From: Pseudomonas reidholzensis
Lineage (GTDB): Bacteria; Pseudomonadota; Gammaproteobacteria; Pseudomonadales; Pseudomonadaceae
Assembly: GCF_900536025.1 (NCBI RefSeq)
Contig: NZ_UNOZ01000020.1
Span: forward strand, 1 to 64,000
Direction of reading: 5' to 3'
Length of the DNA stretch: 64,000 bases
Shown here: positions 35,675 through 45,444 of the stretch, piece by piece
How positions within the stretch are numbered: the first letter of the stretch is position 1
Layout: the number at the start of each line of letters is the position of its first letter
Made by a program: the position numbers and the translations under genes
Notes under the pieces: model-generated
The model's database searches: none
Seen by the model: the letters and a program-made list of their open reading frames with translations, nothing else
What the model was told of the DNA's origin: nothing

Positions 35675-35704
35675 TTGAACAACGTGTTACAGGTGCAGTA
35701 AGCT
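35675..35704 (+). promoter_or_regulatory. Sigma-70-like promoter of the aroF leader
   Basis: TTGAAC (35675-35680) and TAAGCT (35699-35704) are separated by 18 bases. Transcription would begin about 20 bases before the first leader peptide ATG. Confidence 0.5.
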
Positions 35705-35728
35705 CGGGCTCATTCACTGGAGAGCAAC

Positions 35729-35848
35729 ATGACTCAACGCATCCACAACATCGCCAATCACACCGGTCGCACCGCGCGCCCTGTGCTGGCCGTTGTCGAC
35801 TGCGCACCCGCTCCAGGCTTTTATTTTGGGTATTGGTTTAGCCACTAG
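35729..35848 (+). CDS. Aromatic-rich leader peptide 1
   Basis: This 39-codon ORF has a ribosome site (GGAGAG) 6 bases before its ATG and ends GFYFGYWFSH then TAG. Six of its last nine residues are Phe, Tyr or Trp. A hairpin GGCGCCG/CGGCGCC starts at its stop codon (35848-35873), and the aromatic codons themselves (GGGTAT) can pair with ATACCC in that hairpin's loop. An intrinsic terminator follows at 35911. The arrangement is that of a translation-sensing attenuator for aromatic amino acid supply. Confidence 0.65.
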   Translation: MTQRIHNIANHTGRTARPVLAVVDCAPAPGFYFGYWFSH

Positions 35849-35873
35849 GCGCCGCTGATACCCCAACGGCGCC
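35848..35873 (+). other. Leader hairpin following peptide 1
   Basis: GGCGCCG (35848-35854) pairs with CGGCGCC (35867-35873). Its loop contains ATACCCCAA, complementary to TTGGGTAT within the aromatic codons (35826-35833), so two alternative structures compete depending on ribosome position. Confidence 0.55.
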
Positions 35874-35910
35874 CACTCTTCGAGGGGCCGCCGAATACGA
35901 GAATACTCAA

Positions 35911-35940
35911 CCCCCGGTCGGCTCCCCGACCGGGGGTTTT
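35911..35940 (+). terminator. Intrinsic terminator in the aroF leader
   Basis: CCCCCGGTCGG (35911-35921) and CCGACCGGGGG (35926-35936) form an 11-bp perfect stem with a 4-base loop followed by TTTTGCTTTT. It lies between the two leader peptides and upstream of aroF. Upstream GGGGCCG (35884-35890) could pair partly with the left arm and loop as an antiterminator. Confidence 0.85.
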
Positions 35941-35991
35941 GCTTTTCCAGGCCTTCATAAACACACCGATTCAGCTTTTGAGGACAGATCC

Positions 35992-36141
35992 ATGAACTAC
36001 GCCACCTATTACTACGCAGACACCTATACCTGGCGATTTAGCCAATCCCGTTCGGGCCAGCCTGCCGCCTCCGTTCGGTCGATTTCCGGTGGCGATGCCG
36101 CAAAAGAACCCAATTTGACGATCTGTCGAACACCTCGATAG
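35992..36141 (+). CDS. Tyrosine-rich leader peptide 2
   Basis: This 49-codon ORF starts MNYATYYYADTYTW: five Tyr and one Trp codon within 14. It has a ribosome site (TGAGGAC) before the ATG and lies after the terminator, 49 bases before the aroF start. The remainder is Ser/Arg-rich and non-descript. Clustered Tyr codons before a DAHP synthase suggest tyrosine-dependent ribosome pausing that affects aroF expression. A GCGGG/CCCGC hairpin (36152-36167) separates it from aroF. Confidence 0.65.
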   Translation: MNYATYYYADTYTWRFSQSRSGQPAASVRSISGGDAAKEPNLTICRTPR

Positions 36142-36190
36142 GGCCGACCACGCGGGCCTGAACCCGCTGTCCGCCCAGGGAAAAAACGCC

Positions 36191-37291
36191 ATGCACGCCT
36201 CCAACCTCGCCCTGCCCCTGACCCAACCGCTCGCCGCCAACAGTGCCGTCAGCCAGCGCCTGCCCAGCCCGCACCTGCTCAAGCAGCAGATGCCACTGAG
36301 CAGCGAGCTCGCCCAGCACGTCCAGCAACACCGCCAAGCCATCCGCACTATTCTCGAAGGCCGCGACCCACGCCTGCTGGTCGTCGTCGGCCCGTGCTCG
36401 ATCCATGACCCGCGCTCCGCCCTGGAATACGCCGACCGCCTGGCGGCACTCAGCCGTGAGGTCGACGGGCAACTGCTGCTGGTGATGCGCGCCTACGTGG
36501 AAAAACCGCGCACCACGGTCGGCTGGAAAGGCCTGGCCTACGACCCGCACCTCGACGGCAGCGACGACATGCATGCCGGTATCGCCCTGTCCCGGGGCTT
36601 GATGCTGAGCATGCTCGAGCGCGGCCTGCCGATCTCCACCGAGCTGCTGCAGCCGATGGTCGCGGGCTACTTCGACGACCTGCTGGGCTGGGCGGCGATT
36701 GGCGCGCGTACCACCGAGTCGCAGATCCACCGCGAGATGGTCAGCGGCCTCGAGCTGCCGGTGGGCTTCAAGAACGGCACCGACGGCGGTATCGGCATTG
36801 CCTGCGACGCCATGCGCAGCGCTGCCCATGCCCACCGCCACTTCGGCATGGACGCCCAGGGCTACCCGGCGATCATCGAGACCCTGGGCAACCCGGACAC
36901 CCACCTGGTGCTGCGTGGTGGCCACAAGGGCCCGAACTACGATGCCGACAGCGTTGCCCAGGCGCGCATGGGCCTGGCCAAGGTCGGCCTGGCGCCGCGG
37001 ATCATGGTCGACTGCAGCCATGCCAACAGCGGCAAGGACCCGGCCCGGCAACCGGCGGTGTTCGAGGACGTGCTCGAGCAGCGCCTGGCAGGCGACAGCT
37101 CGCTGGTCGGGGTGATGCTCGAGGGGCACCTGTTCGACGGCAGTCAGGCACTGGGCAAGGGTGCCTTGAAGTACGGCGTGTCGATCACCGACGGTTGCCT
37201 GGGCTGGAGCGCGACCGAGGCGATGCTGCGCCAGGCCGCAGCGCGGCTGGCGCAAGCGCCGGGCGAGACAACCCAGCGCCAAGTGCGCTAG
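36191..37291 (+). CDS. aroF: 3-deoxy-7-phosphoheptulonate (DAHP) synthase, class I
   Basis: The 366-residue enzyme condenses phosphoenolpyruvate and erythrose 4-phosphate in the first step of the shikimate pathway. AroFGH-family motifs: VVVGPCSIHDPRSALEYA, EKPRTTVGWKGL, ARTTESQIHREM, GFKNGTDG and DCSHANSGKDP. The Tyr-rich leader suggests the tyrosine-regulated isozyme, but feedback type is not directly readable. A weak ribosome site (AGGGA) lies 10 bases before the ATG. The gene ends just before a parvulin gene. Confidence 0.92.
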   Translation: MHASNLALPLTQPLAANSAVSQRLPSPHLLKQQMPLSSELAQHVQQHRQAIRTILEGRDPRLLVVVGPCSIHDPRSALEYADRLAALSREVDGQLLLVMRAYVEKPRTTVGWKGLAYDPHLDGSDDMHAGIALSRGLMLSMLERGLPISTELLQPMVAGYFDDLLGWAAIGARTTESQIHREMVSGLELPVGFKNGTDGGIGIACDAMRSAAHAHRHFGMDAQGYPAIIETLGNPDTHLVLRGGHKGPNYDADSVAQARMGLAKVGLAPRIMVDCSHANSGKDPARQPAVFEDVLEQRLAGDSSLVGVMLEGHLFDGSQALGKGALKYGVSITDGCLGWSATEAMLRQAAARLAQAPGETTQRQVR

Positions 37292-37322
37292 GCTTGCATT
37301 TTTCACTCAAGGAGTAGTTTTC

Positions 37323-37604
37323 ATGGCCCGTGCCACCGCCCGCCACATCCTGGTCAGCAGCGAAGACAAGTGCAACGAACTCAAGTCGCAGATCGAAGCT
37401 GGTGCTGACTTCGCCGACGTCGCCAAGGCCAATTCGACCTGCCCATCCAGCCGCCAAGGCGGTGACCTGGGCTCGTTCGGCCCAGGCCAGATGGTCAAGG
37501 AGTTCGACACCGTGGTCTTCAGCGCGCCGATCAACGTCGTGCAAGGCCCGGTCAAGACTCAGTTCGGCTATCACCTGCTCGAAGTGACCAGCCGCCAGGA
37601 CTGA
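37323..37604 (+). CDS. Small parvulin-type peptidyl-prolyl isomerase
   Basis: The 93-residue protein is a single PpiC/parvulin domain without signal peptide, hence cytoplasmic: ARHILVSSEDKCNELKSQI, STCPSSRQGGDLGSFGPGQMVKEFD and TQFGYHLLEV. It accelerates cis-trans isomerisation of Xaa-Pro bonds. It has a good ribosome site (AAGGAG) 31 bases after aroF. A paralogue of almost the same length lies at 45072. Confidence 0.9.
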   Translation: MARATARHILVSSEDKCNELKSQIEAGADFADVAKANSTCPSSRQGGDLGSFGPGQMVKEFDTVVFSAPINVVQGPVKTQFGYHLLEVTSRQD

Positions 37605-37611
37605 TCAGTCC

Positions 37612-39531
37612 TTGCGCGTCTCCCTTGTAGGGGCGAACGTGCCCGCGAACGAGCCAAGGTCGGTAACCCCGTTGCCAGACCGGACGCCATCGCGGGCAAG
37701 CCCGCTCCTACAGGGGTTGCTGCTGTTATGCATGAGCTTCGGCGTGCAGGCAGCCTCTAGCCACGCCCTGACCGTCTACGGCGAAGCACCCCGCTACGCT
37801 GAATCCTTCCGCCATTTCGACTACGTCAACCCGGATGCCCCCAAGGGCGGCAGCCTGCGCCGTTCGGCGCTCGAAATCGGCCAGTTCGACCATATCCTGC
37901 CGTACATCGACAAAGGCATCGGCGTGTCCGAAGTCGACGGTTGGCTGTACGCGCCCCTGGCGGTACGTTCATTCGATGAGCCCTACACGGTCTATGGCCT
38001 GATCGCCCAGCGCATGGAGCGCGGGCCTGACGATGCCTGGCTGCGCTTCGAGATCGACCCGCGGGCGACCTTCGCCGATGGCGCGCCGGTGCGTGCCGAG
38101 GACGTGCGCTTTACCTTCGAGCTGCTGATGAGCAAGGGCAGCCTGAAGTTTCGCACGCAGTTCGCCGACGTGCTCAAGGTCACGGTGGAGGGCCCGCAGC
38201 GGGTGCGCTTCGACTTCAAGCCAGACCACGGCCGTACCCTGCCGCTGGACCTGGCCAGCCTGCCGGTGCTGCCCGAACATGACTGGCAGACACGCGACTT
38301 CGCCAACGGCGCCGGCTTCAGCAAGCCGGTCGGCAGCGGCCCGTACCGTATCGGCCGGATCGACAATGGCCGCAGCATCACCTTCGAACGCGACCCCAAC
38401 TGGTGGGCCAGGGACCTGCCGGTCAGCCGTGGCCGCTACAACTTCGAACGGCTGCGCATCGAATTCTTCGGCGATACCGAGGTGGCGCGCCAGGTGCTGC
38501 GTGGCGGCGGCTACGACTACAACCGTGAGTTCTCCGCCACCGCCTACACCATTGGCTACAGCGGCGAGCCACTGGATGACGGCCGCCTGCAACGCGCCCA
38601 CCTCGGCCCGGCCAAACCGCAGACAGCACAAGGCTTCGTGTTCAATCTGGACAGGCCGATGTTCGCCGAACGCCGCACGCGCCAGGCGCTGGCCATGCTC
38701 TGGGACTTCGAGTGGAGCAACCGGCAGATGATGCGCGGTATGTACATCCGCCAGCAGAGCGTGTTCTCCAACACGCCACTGGCCGCGCGCGAATTGCCCG
38801 ATGCCGAAGAGCTCAAGCTGCTCGAGCCGCTACGCGGGCAAGTGCCGGACGAAGTGTTCAGCCAGGTCTTCACGGCCCCCGTCACCGACGCCACGGGGAT
38901 CATTCGGCCGCAACAACTGAAGGCCCTGGAGCTCCTGAAAGCGGCCGGTTGGCGGCCTGACGGCGATCGCCTGGTCAACCGCCAGGGCGAGCCGCTCGAG
39001 TTCACCTTCCTCAATGGCCAAGCGGGCCTGGAGCGCCTGCTGCTGCCGTGGAAACGCAACCTCGCGCAGATCGGCATCACCCTGAATATCCGCAACGTCG
39101 ACTCGGCGCAGTACGTCAACCGCTTGATGGCGCGTGACTACGACATGATCGTCACCGGCTACCCGGTGACCCTGTCGCCCGGCGCCGAGCAGTACAACTA
39201 CTTTGGCTCGGCCGCCGCCAACGACCCCGGCTCGAACAACCTCATGGTGCTCAAGGACCCGGCCGTCGACCGCCTGCTCGACGGCCTGGTGCGGGCCGAC
39301 AGCCAGGCCGACATGCTCCGCCATGCGCACGCCCTGGACCGAGTGCTGCAATGGAACTACTACTGGATCCCCAACTACTATCCGCCTGGCAGCTCGACCC
39401 TGTGGTGGAACCGCTTCGGCCTGCCAGAGGTGCCGGCGGCCTATGACGAGGGCCTGGACACCTGGTGGGAGCTCAGCCCCACTGCGCTGACCAACGAACA
39501 GATGGCCGAACGCCGGAAGACCGCGCCATGA
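37612..39531 (+). CDS. Periplasmic peptide-binding protein, YejA-like, with REP-encoded N-terminus
   Basis: The 639-residue reading from TTG 37612 is an SBP family 5 protein of the YejA/microcin C transporter type ([37 protein letters not shown]; later [16 protein letters not shown]). No ATG with a ribosome site precedes the signal peptide; candidates are TTG 37612 and GTG 37639. The signal peptide ([19 protein letters not shown]) is partly encoded by a REP unit. The internal ATG at 37732 would remove it. It binds oligopeptides for the downstream permeases, which overlap or abut it. Export is likely but the start is unresolved. Confidence 0.85.
   Translation: MRVSLVGANVPANEPRSVTPLPDRTPSRASPLLQGLLLLCMSFGVQAASSHALTVYGEAPRYAESFRHFDYVNPDAPKGGSLRRSALEIGQFDHILPYIDKGIGVSEVDGWLYAPLAVRSFDEPYTVYGLIAQRMERGPDDAWLRFEIDPRATFADGAPVRAEDVRFTFELLMSKGSLKFRTQFADVLKVTVEGPQRVRFDFKPDHGRTLPLDLASLPVLPEHDWQTRDFANGAGFSKPVGSGPYRIGRIDNGRSITFERDPNWWARDLPVSRGRYNFERLRIEFFGDTEVARQVLRGGGYDYNREFSATAYTIGYSGEPLDDGRLQRAHLGPAKPQTAQGFVFNLDRPMFAERRTRQALAMLWDFEWSNRQMMRGMYIRQQSVFSNTPLAARELPDAEELKLLEPLRGQVPDEVFSQVFTAPVTDATGIIRPQQLKALELLKAAGWRPDGDRLVNRQGEPLEFTFLNGQAGLERLLLPWKRNLAQIGITLNIRNVDSAQYVNRLMARDYDMIVTGYPVTLSPGAEQYNYFGSAAANDPGSNNLMVLKDPAVDRLLDGLVRADSQADMLRHAHALDRVLQWNYYWIPNYYPPGSSTLWWNRFGLPEVPAAYDEGLDTWWELSPTALTNEQMAERRKTAP
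37625..37716. repeat. REP pair overlapping the 5' end of the YejA-like gene
   Basis: Oppositely oriented units TTGTAGGGGCGAACGTGCCC (from 37625) and GCGGGCAAGCCCGCTCCTAC (from 37691) lie inside the reading frame, covering codons about 5-35. The second unit encodes the [13 protein letters not shown] or, in this frame, RASPLLQG stretch. Confidence 0.8.
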
Positions 39532-40589
39532 CCGCCTATATCCTGCGCCGCCTGTTGCTGATCATCCCGACCCTGCTGGCGATCCTGCTGGTCAACTTCG
39601 CCATCGTCCAGGCCGCGCCGGGTGGCCCGGTGGAACAGGCGGTGGCGCGCTTACAGGGCATCGGCGGTGGCGGCGCACCCGGCGCCAAGACAGAAACGGT
39701 GCATGCCGAATCGCGGGCGACGCGCGGCCTGGACCCCAAGCTGATCGAAGAAATCAAACGCCAGTACGGCTTCGACAAGACCGCGCCGGAGCGCCTGTGG
39801 CTGATGCTCGGGCAATACGCCCGCTTCGACTTCGGCAGCAGTTTTTTCCGCGGCGCGAAGGTCACCGACCTGATCCTCGAGAAACTCCCGGTGACCTTGT
39901 CGCTGGGCTTCTGGGCCACGCTGATCACCTACCTGGTGTCGATCCCGCTGGGCATCCGCAAGGCGGTGCGCCACGGCAGCCGCTTTGATGCCTGGAGCAG
40001 CGCACTGATCGTGATCGGCTATGCCCTGCCCTCGTTCCTGTTCGCGCTGCTGCTGATCGTGCTGTTCGCCGGCGGCACGTCGCTGAACTGGTTCCCGGTG
40101 CGCGGGCTGATTTCGGAGAACTTCGACCAGCTCAGCCTGCTGGGCAAGGTCGCCGACTATTTCTGGCACCTGGTGCTGCCGGTCGGCGCCCTGGTGATCG
40201 GCGGCTTCGCCACGTTGACCCTGCTGACCAAGAACGCCTTTCTCGAAGAAATCTCCCGCCAGTACGTGGTCACCGCCCGGGCCAAGGGCCTGAGCGAGCG
40301 CCGGGTGCTGTACGGGCATGTGCTGCGCAACGCCATGCTGCTGGTCGTGGCGGGCATCCCGCAGGCGCTGATCACGGTGTTTTTCGCAGGGTCGCTGCTG
40401 ATCGAGGTGATCTTCTCGCTGGATGGCCTGGGGCGCATGAGCTACGAGGCGGCGGTGTCGCGGGACTACCCGGTGGTGTTCGGCACCCTGTTCATCTTTA
40501 CCCTCGCCGGGCTGCTGATCCGCCTGATCGGTGACCTCTGCTACACCGCGCTCGACCCGCGCATCGACTTCGACACGAGGGCCCACTGA
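39528..40589 (+). CDS. ABC transporter permease, YejB-like
   Basis: The 353-residue inner-membrane protein begins [24 protein letters not shown] and has the DppB/OppB-type EAA loop ([26 protein letters not shown]) and a large periplasmic insertion typical of YejB ([30 protein letters not shown] spans residues about 62-90). It forms the channel with the next permease. ATG overlaps the binding-protein stop by four bases. Confidence 0.9.
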   Translation: MTAYILRRLLLIIPTLLAILLVNFAIVQAAPGGPVEQAVARLQGIGGGGAPGAKTETVHAESRATRGLDPKLIEEIKRQYGFDKTAPERLWLMLGQYARFDFGSSFFRGAKVTDLILEKLPVTLSLGFWATLITYLVSIPLGIRKAVRHGSRFDAWSSALIVIGYALPSFLFALLLIVLFAGGTSLNWFPVRGLISENFDQLSLLGKVADYFWHLVLPVGALVIGGFATLTLLTKNAFLEEISRQYVVTARAKGLSERRVLYGHVLRNAMLLVVAGIPQALITVFFAGSLLIEVIFSLDGLGRMSYEAAVSRDYPVVFGTLFIFTLAGLLIRLIGDLCYTALDPRIDFDTRAH

Positions 40590-41605
40590 TGCTCTCGCCG
40601 GTCTCGCGTCGTCGCCTGCAACGCTTTCGCGGCAACCGTCGCGGCTGGATTTCGCTGTGGCTGTTCACCGGCCTGTTAGTGCTGACGCTGGGCGCCGAGC
40701 TGGTGGCCAACGACAAGCCGCTGCTGCTGTCGTACAAGGGCGATTGGTATGTGCCAGCGCTCAAGCGCTACAGCGAGCAGCAGTTTGGCGGCGAGCTGCC
40801 GTTTCAACCGGACTACCGCAGCCAGTACGTGCGTCAGCTGATCGCCGACCAGGGCGGCTGGATGCTCTTCGCGCCGATCCCGTTCAGCGCCGACACGCCC
40901 AACTACGACCTGCAGGTGCCGACCCCCAGCCCACCCTCGGCGAGCAACTGGCTGGGTACCGATGACCAGGGCCGCGACGTGCTCGCGCGGGTGCTGTACG
41001 GCACCCGGGTATCGCTGCTGTTTGCCTTTGCCCTGACCGTGGTCAGCGTGTTCATCGGCGTGGTCGCCGGGGCCCTGCAGGGCTACCACGGCGGCTGGGT
41101 CGACCTGCTCGGCCAGCGCCTGCTGGAGGTCTGGTCGGGGCTGCCGGTGCTGTACCTGCTGATCATTCTCAGCGGCTTCGTCGAGCCGGACTTCTGGTGG
41201 CTGCTGGGGATCATGGCGCTGTTCTCATGGCTGACGCTGGTGGACGTGGTGCGCGCCGAGTTTCTCCGTGGGCGCAACCTGGAATACGTCAAGGCGGCGC
41301 GCGCGCTGGGCTTGCCGGACACCCAGGTGATGCTCCGGCATATCCTGCCCAACGCCATGAACGCCACGCTGACGTACATCCCGTTCATGCTCACGGGGGC
41401 GATCACCACCCTCACCGCCCTGGATTTTCTCGGTTTTGGCATGCCGGCCGGCAGCGCCTCGCTGGGCGAGCTGGTGACCCAGGGCAAGCAACACCTGGAA
41501 GCGCCCTGGCTGGGCTTCACGGCGTTTTTCGCCTTGGCCGTGATCCTCTCGCTGCTGGTGTTCATCGGCGATGCCCTGCGTGAGGCATTCGATCCACGGC
41601 GTTGA
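40589..41605 (+). CDS. ABC transporter permease, YejE-like
   Basis: The 338-residue protein starts one base into the previous stop. It shows the OppC/DppC-type TDDQGRDVLARVLYGTRVSL and EAA loop (LRGRNLEYVKAARALGLPDTQVMLRHILPNA, within residues about 225-255). YejABE normally work with the double-ATPase YejF, which in other pseudomonads follows directly. Here the next gene is 3-hydroxybutyrate dehydrogenase, so no ATPase is encoded nearby. Confidence 0.9.
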   Translation: MLSPVSRRRLQRFRGNRRGWISLWLFTGLLVLTLGAELVANDKPLLLSYKGDWYVPALKRYSEQQFGGELPFQPDYRSQYVRQLIADQGGWMLFAPIPFSADTPNYDLQVPTPSPPSASNWLGTDDQGRDVLARVLYGTRVSLLFAFALTVVSVFIGVVAGALQGYHGGWVDLLGQRLLEVWSGLPVLYLLIILSGFVEPDFWWLLGIMALFSWLTLVDVVRAEFLRGRNLEYVKAARALGLPDTQVMLRHILPNAMNATLTYIPFMLTGAITTLTALDFLGFGMPAGSASLGELVTQGKQHLEAPWLGFTAFFALAVILSLLVFIGDALREAFDPRR

Positions 41606-41636
41606 ATCGTTCACACCCAACAAGAGGGGCTTTGGC

Positions 41637-42407
41637 ATGACGCTCAAAGGCAAGACTGCACTGGTTACCGGGTCCACCAGCGGCATCGGCCTGGGCATTG
41701 CCCAGGTACTGGCCGCTGCGGGGGCGAACATCATCCTCAATGGCTTCGGCGATCCGCAGCCGGCCTTGGCCGAGATTGCCCGGCACGGCGTCAAGGTCAG
41801 CCACTCTGCGGCCGACCTCGCTGACGTCGCGCAGCTCGAGGCGCTGTTTGCCCTGGCCGAGCGCGAGTTCGGCGGGGTCGACATCCTCGTCAACAATGCC
41901 GGCATCCAGCACGTGGCGCCGCTGGAGGCGTTTCCCGTCGAGGCCTGGGACAAGATCATCGCGCTCAACCTGTCGGCGGTGTTCCATGGCTCGCGCCTGG
42001 CCCTGCCAGGCATGCGCTCACGCGGTTGGGGGCGGATCATCAACATCGCCTCGGTCCACGGCCTGGTCGGCTCGACCGGCAAGGCCGCCTATGTCGCCGC
42101 CAAGCATGGGGTGATCGGCCTGACCAAGGTGGTCGGCCTGGAAACCGCCACCAGCAACGTCACCTGCAACGCCATCTGCCCCGGCTGGGTGCTGACCCCG
42201 CTGGTGCAGAAGCAGATCGACGCGCGTGTGGCCGCCGGTGCCGAGCCTGCGCAGGCGCAGGCCGACTTGCTGGCCGAGAAACAGCCGTCGCTGGCCTTCG
42301 TCACGCCCCAGCACCTGGGTGAACTGGTATTGTTCCTGTGCAGCGAGGCCGGCAGCCAGGTCCGCGGCGCCGCCTGGAACGTCGATGGCGGCTGGCTGGC
42401 CCAGTGA
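41637..42407 (+). CDS. bdhA: 3-hydroxybutyrate dehydrogenase
   Basis: From the ATG at 41637 (AAGAGGGG ribosome site) the protein is 256 residues, the usual size. SDR motifs: [30 protein letters not shown] with the catalytic Ser, and YVAAKHG. The [19 protein letters not shown] segment and the [14 protein letters not shown] segment are typical of D-3-hydroxybutyrate dehydrogenases. It oxidises 3-hydroxybutyrate to acetoacetate with NAD. An acetoacetyl-CoA synthetase two genes downstream completes the activation. Confidence 0.9.
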   Translation: MTLKGKTALVTGSTSGIGLGIAQVLAAAGANIILNGFGDPQPALAEIARHGVKVSHSAADLADVAQLEALFALAEREFGGVDILVNNAGIQHVAPLEAFPVEAWDKIIALNLSAVFHGSRLALPGMRSRGWGRIINIASVHGLVGSTGKAAYVAAKHGVIGLTKVVGLETATSNVTCNAICPGWVLTPLVQKQIDARVAAGAEPAQAQADLLAEKQPSLAFVTPQHLGELVLFLCSEAGSQVRGAAWNVDGGWLAQ

Positions 42408-42462
42408 GGGCCGGCCTGGAGCCTGGCCCGGTCGCGCATTCACACATTTGCAAGGAGGCCTT

Positions 42463-42942
42463 ATGCGCCCACTCCCACTGACCGCGATGTTTACCCTGGC
42501 CCTGGCCGCCGCTACCCCGGCGCTGGCTGCCACGCTGAAGGACGTCGCGCCGTATCCCGACGCGGAAAAAGGCTTTACCCGGCAGGTGATCCACTTGCCG
42601 GAGGAGGCTGACGAGTCTGCCTTCAAGCTGGAAATCCTGGCGGGCAAGACCCTGCAGGTCGACTGCAACCGCCAGCGCCTGGCGGGTAGCCTGGAAGAGC
42701 AGACCCTGGATGGCTGGGGTTATACCTACTACCGCCTGGGCAAGGTCGGTGGCCCGGCGACGACCCTGATGGCCTGCCCCGATGGCAAGAAGACCGAGGC
42801 TTTCGTGCCGGTGGTCGGCGAAGGGTTCATGCTGCGCTACAACAGCAAGCTGCCGGTGGTGGTGTATGTGCCGGAGGGCGTCGAGGTGCGCTATCGCGTG
42901 TGGTCGGCGTCCAAGGATGTACAAAAGGCTAAAGTAGAGTAA
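42463..42942 (+). CDS. eco: Ecotin, periplasmic serine protease inhibitor
   Basis: The 159-residue protein has a signal peptide ([14 protein letters not shown]) and ecotin landmarks: [46 protein letters not shown] and [27 protein letters not shown]. Two cysteines (VDCN, MACP) form the loop disulfide. Aligning TLMACPD with E. coli TMMACPD puts Leu rather than Met at P1 of the reactive site. It should inhibit chymotrypsin- and elastase-like proteases. It sits between the ketone-body genes, probably by chance. Confidence 0.9.
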   Translation: MRPLPLTAMFTLALAAATPALAATLKDVAPYPDAEKGFTRQVIHLPEEADESAFKLEILAGKTLQVDCNRQRLAGSLEEQTLDGWGYTYYRLGKVGGPATTLMACPDGKKTEAFVPVVGEGFMLRYNSKLPVVVYVPEGVEVRYRVWSASKDVQKAKVE

Positions 42943-42948
42943 TTCAGG

Positions 42949-43048
42949 GCCGGCCTCATCGCGGGCAAGCCCGCTCCTACAGGGACTGCGCTGTTCCGAA
43001 GATTTGCGCGGTTCTTGTGGGAGCGGGTTTACCCGCGAAGAGGCCGGT
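42949..43048. repeat. REP pair
   Basis: GCCGGCCTCATCGCGGGCAA and its near complement with CGGGTTTACCCGCGAAGAGG flank about 40 bases, between ecotin and acetoacetyl-CoA synthetase. Confidence 0.9.
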
Positions 43049-43078
43049 TCATGCACTGCACACCTCGGAGATGACGGC

Positions 43079-45037
<1,959 letters not shown>

Positions 45038-45071
45038 TGGCGCCCTTTTTTGCCCGATACACAGGTGTCCC

Positions 45072-45347
45072 ATGAAAGCTCAAGCCCGCCACATCCTGGT
45101 CAAGACCGCTGCCGAGGCCGAACAGCTCAAGCAACGCATCGCCAAGGGCGAGGCCTTCGATGTGCTGGCCAAGAAGTTTTCCACCTGCCCCTCGGCCAAG
45201 CGCGGCGGCGACCTCGGCGAAGTGCGCCCGGGGCAGTTGGTGGGTTCGATCGACCAGGTGATCTTCAAGAAGGCCCTGCGCGAGATCCACGGGCCGATCA
45301 AGTCCAAGTTCGGCTACCACCTGGTGCAGGTGTTCTACCGCGATTGA
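45072..45347 (+). CDS. Small parvulin-type peptidyl-prolyl isomerase (second copy)
   Basis: The 91-residue single-domain cytoplasmic parvulin reads ARHILVKTAAEAEQLKQRI, STCPSAKRGGDLGEVRPGQL and KSKFGYHLVQVFY. It resembles E. coli PpiC in length and organisation. It is diverged from the copy at 37323, about half identical by eye. It stands 34 bases after acetoacetyl-CoA synthetase with no obvious promoter between. Confidence 0.9.
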   Translation: MKAQARHILVKTAAEAEQLKQRIAKGEAFDVLAKKFSTCPSAKRGGDLGEVRPGQLVGSIDQVIFKKALREIHGPIKSKFGYHLVQVFYRD

Positions 45348-45444
45348 CCGATGCTGGCGCTTGGCCACCAGTCAATTCTGTCAGTTGTCAATACCCCGCT
45401 AACCTCTATACAACTCGGCCCACACCGAGAGTATTGGAGGTCAC

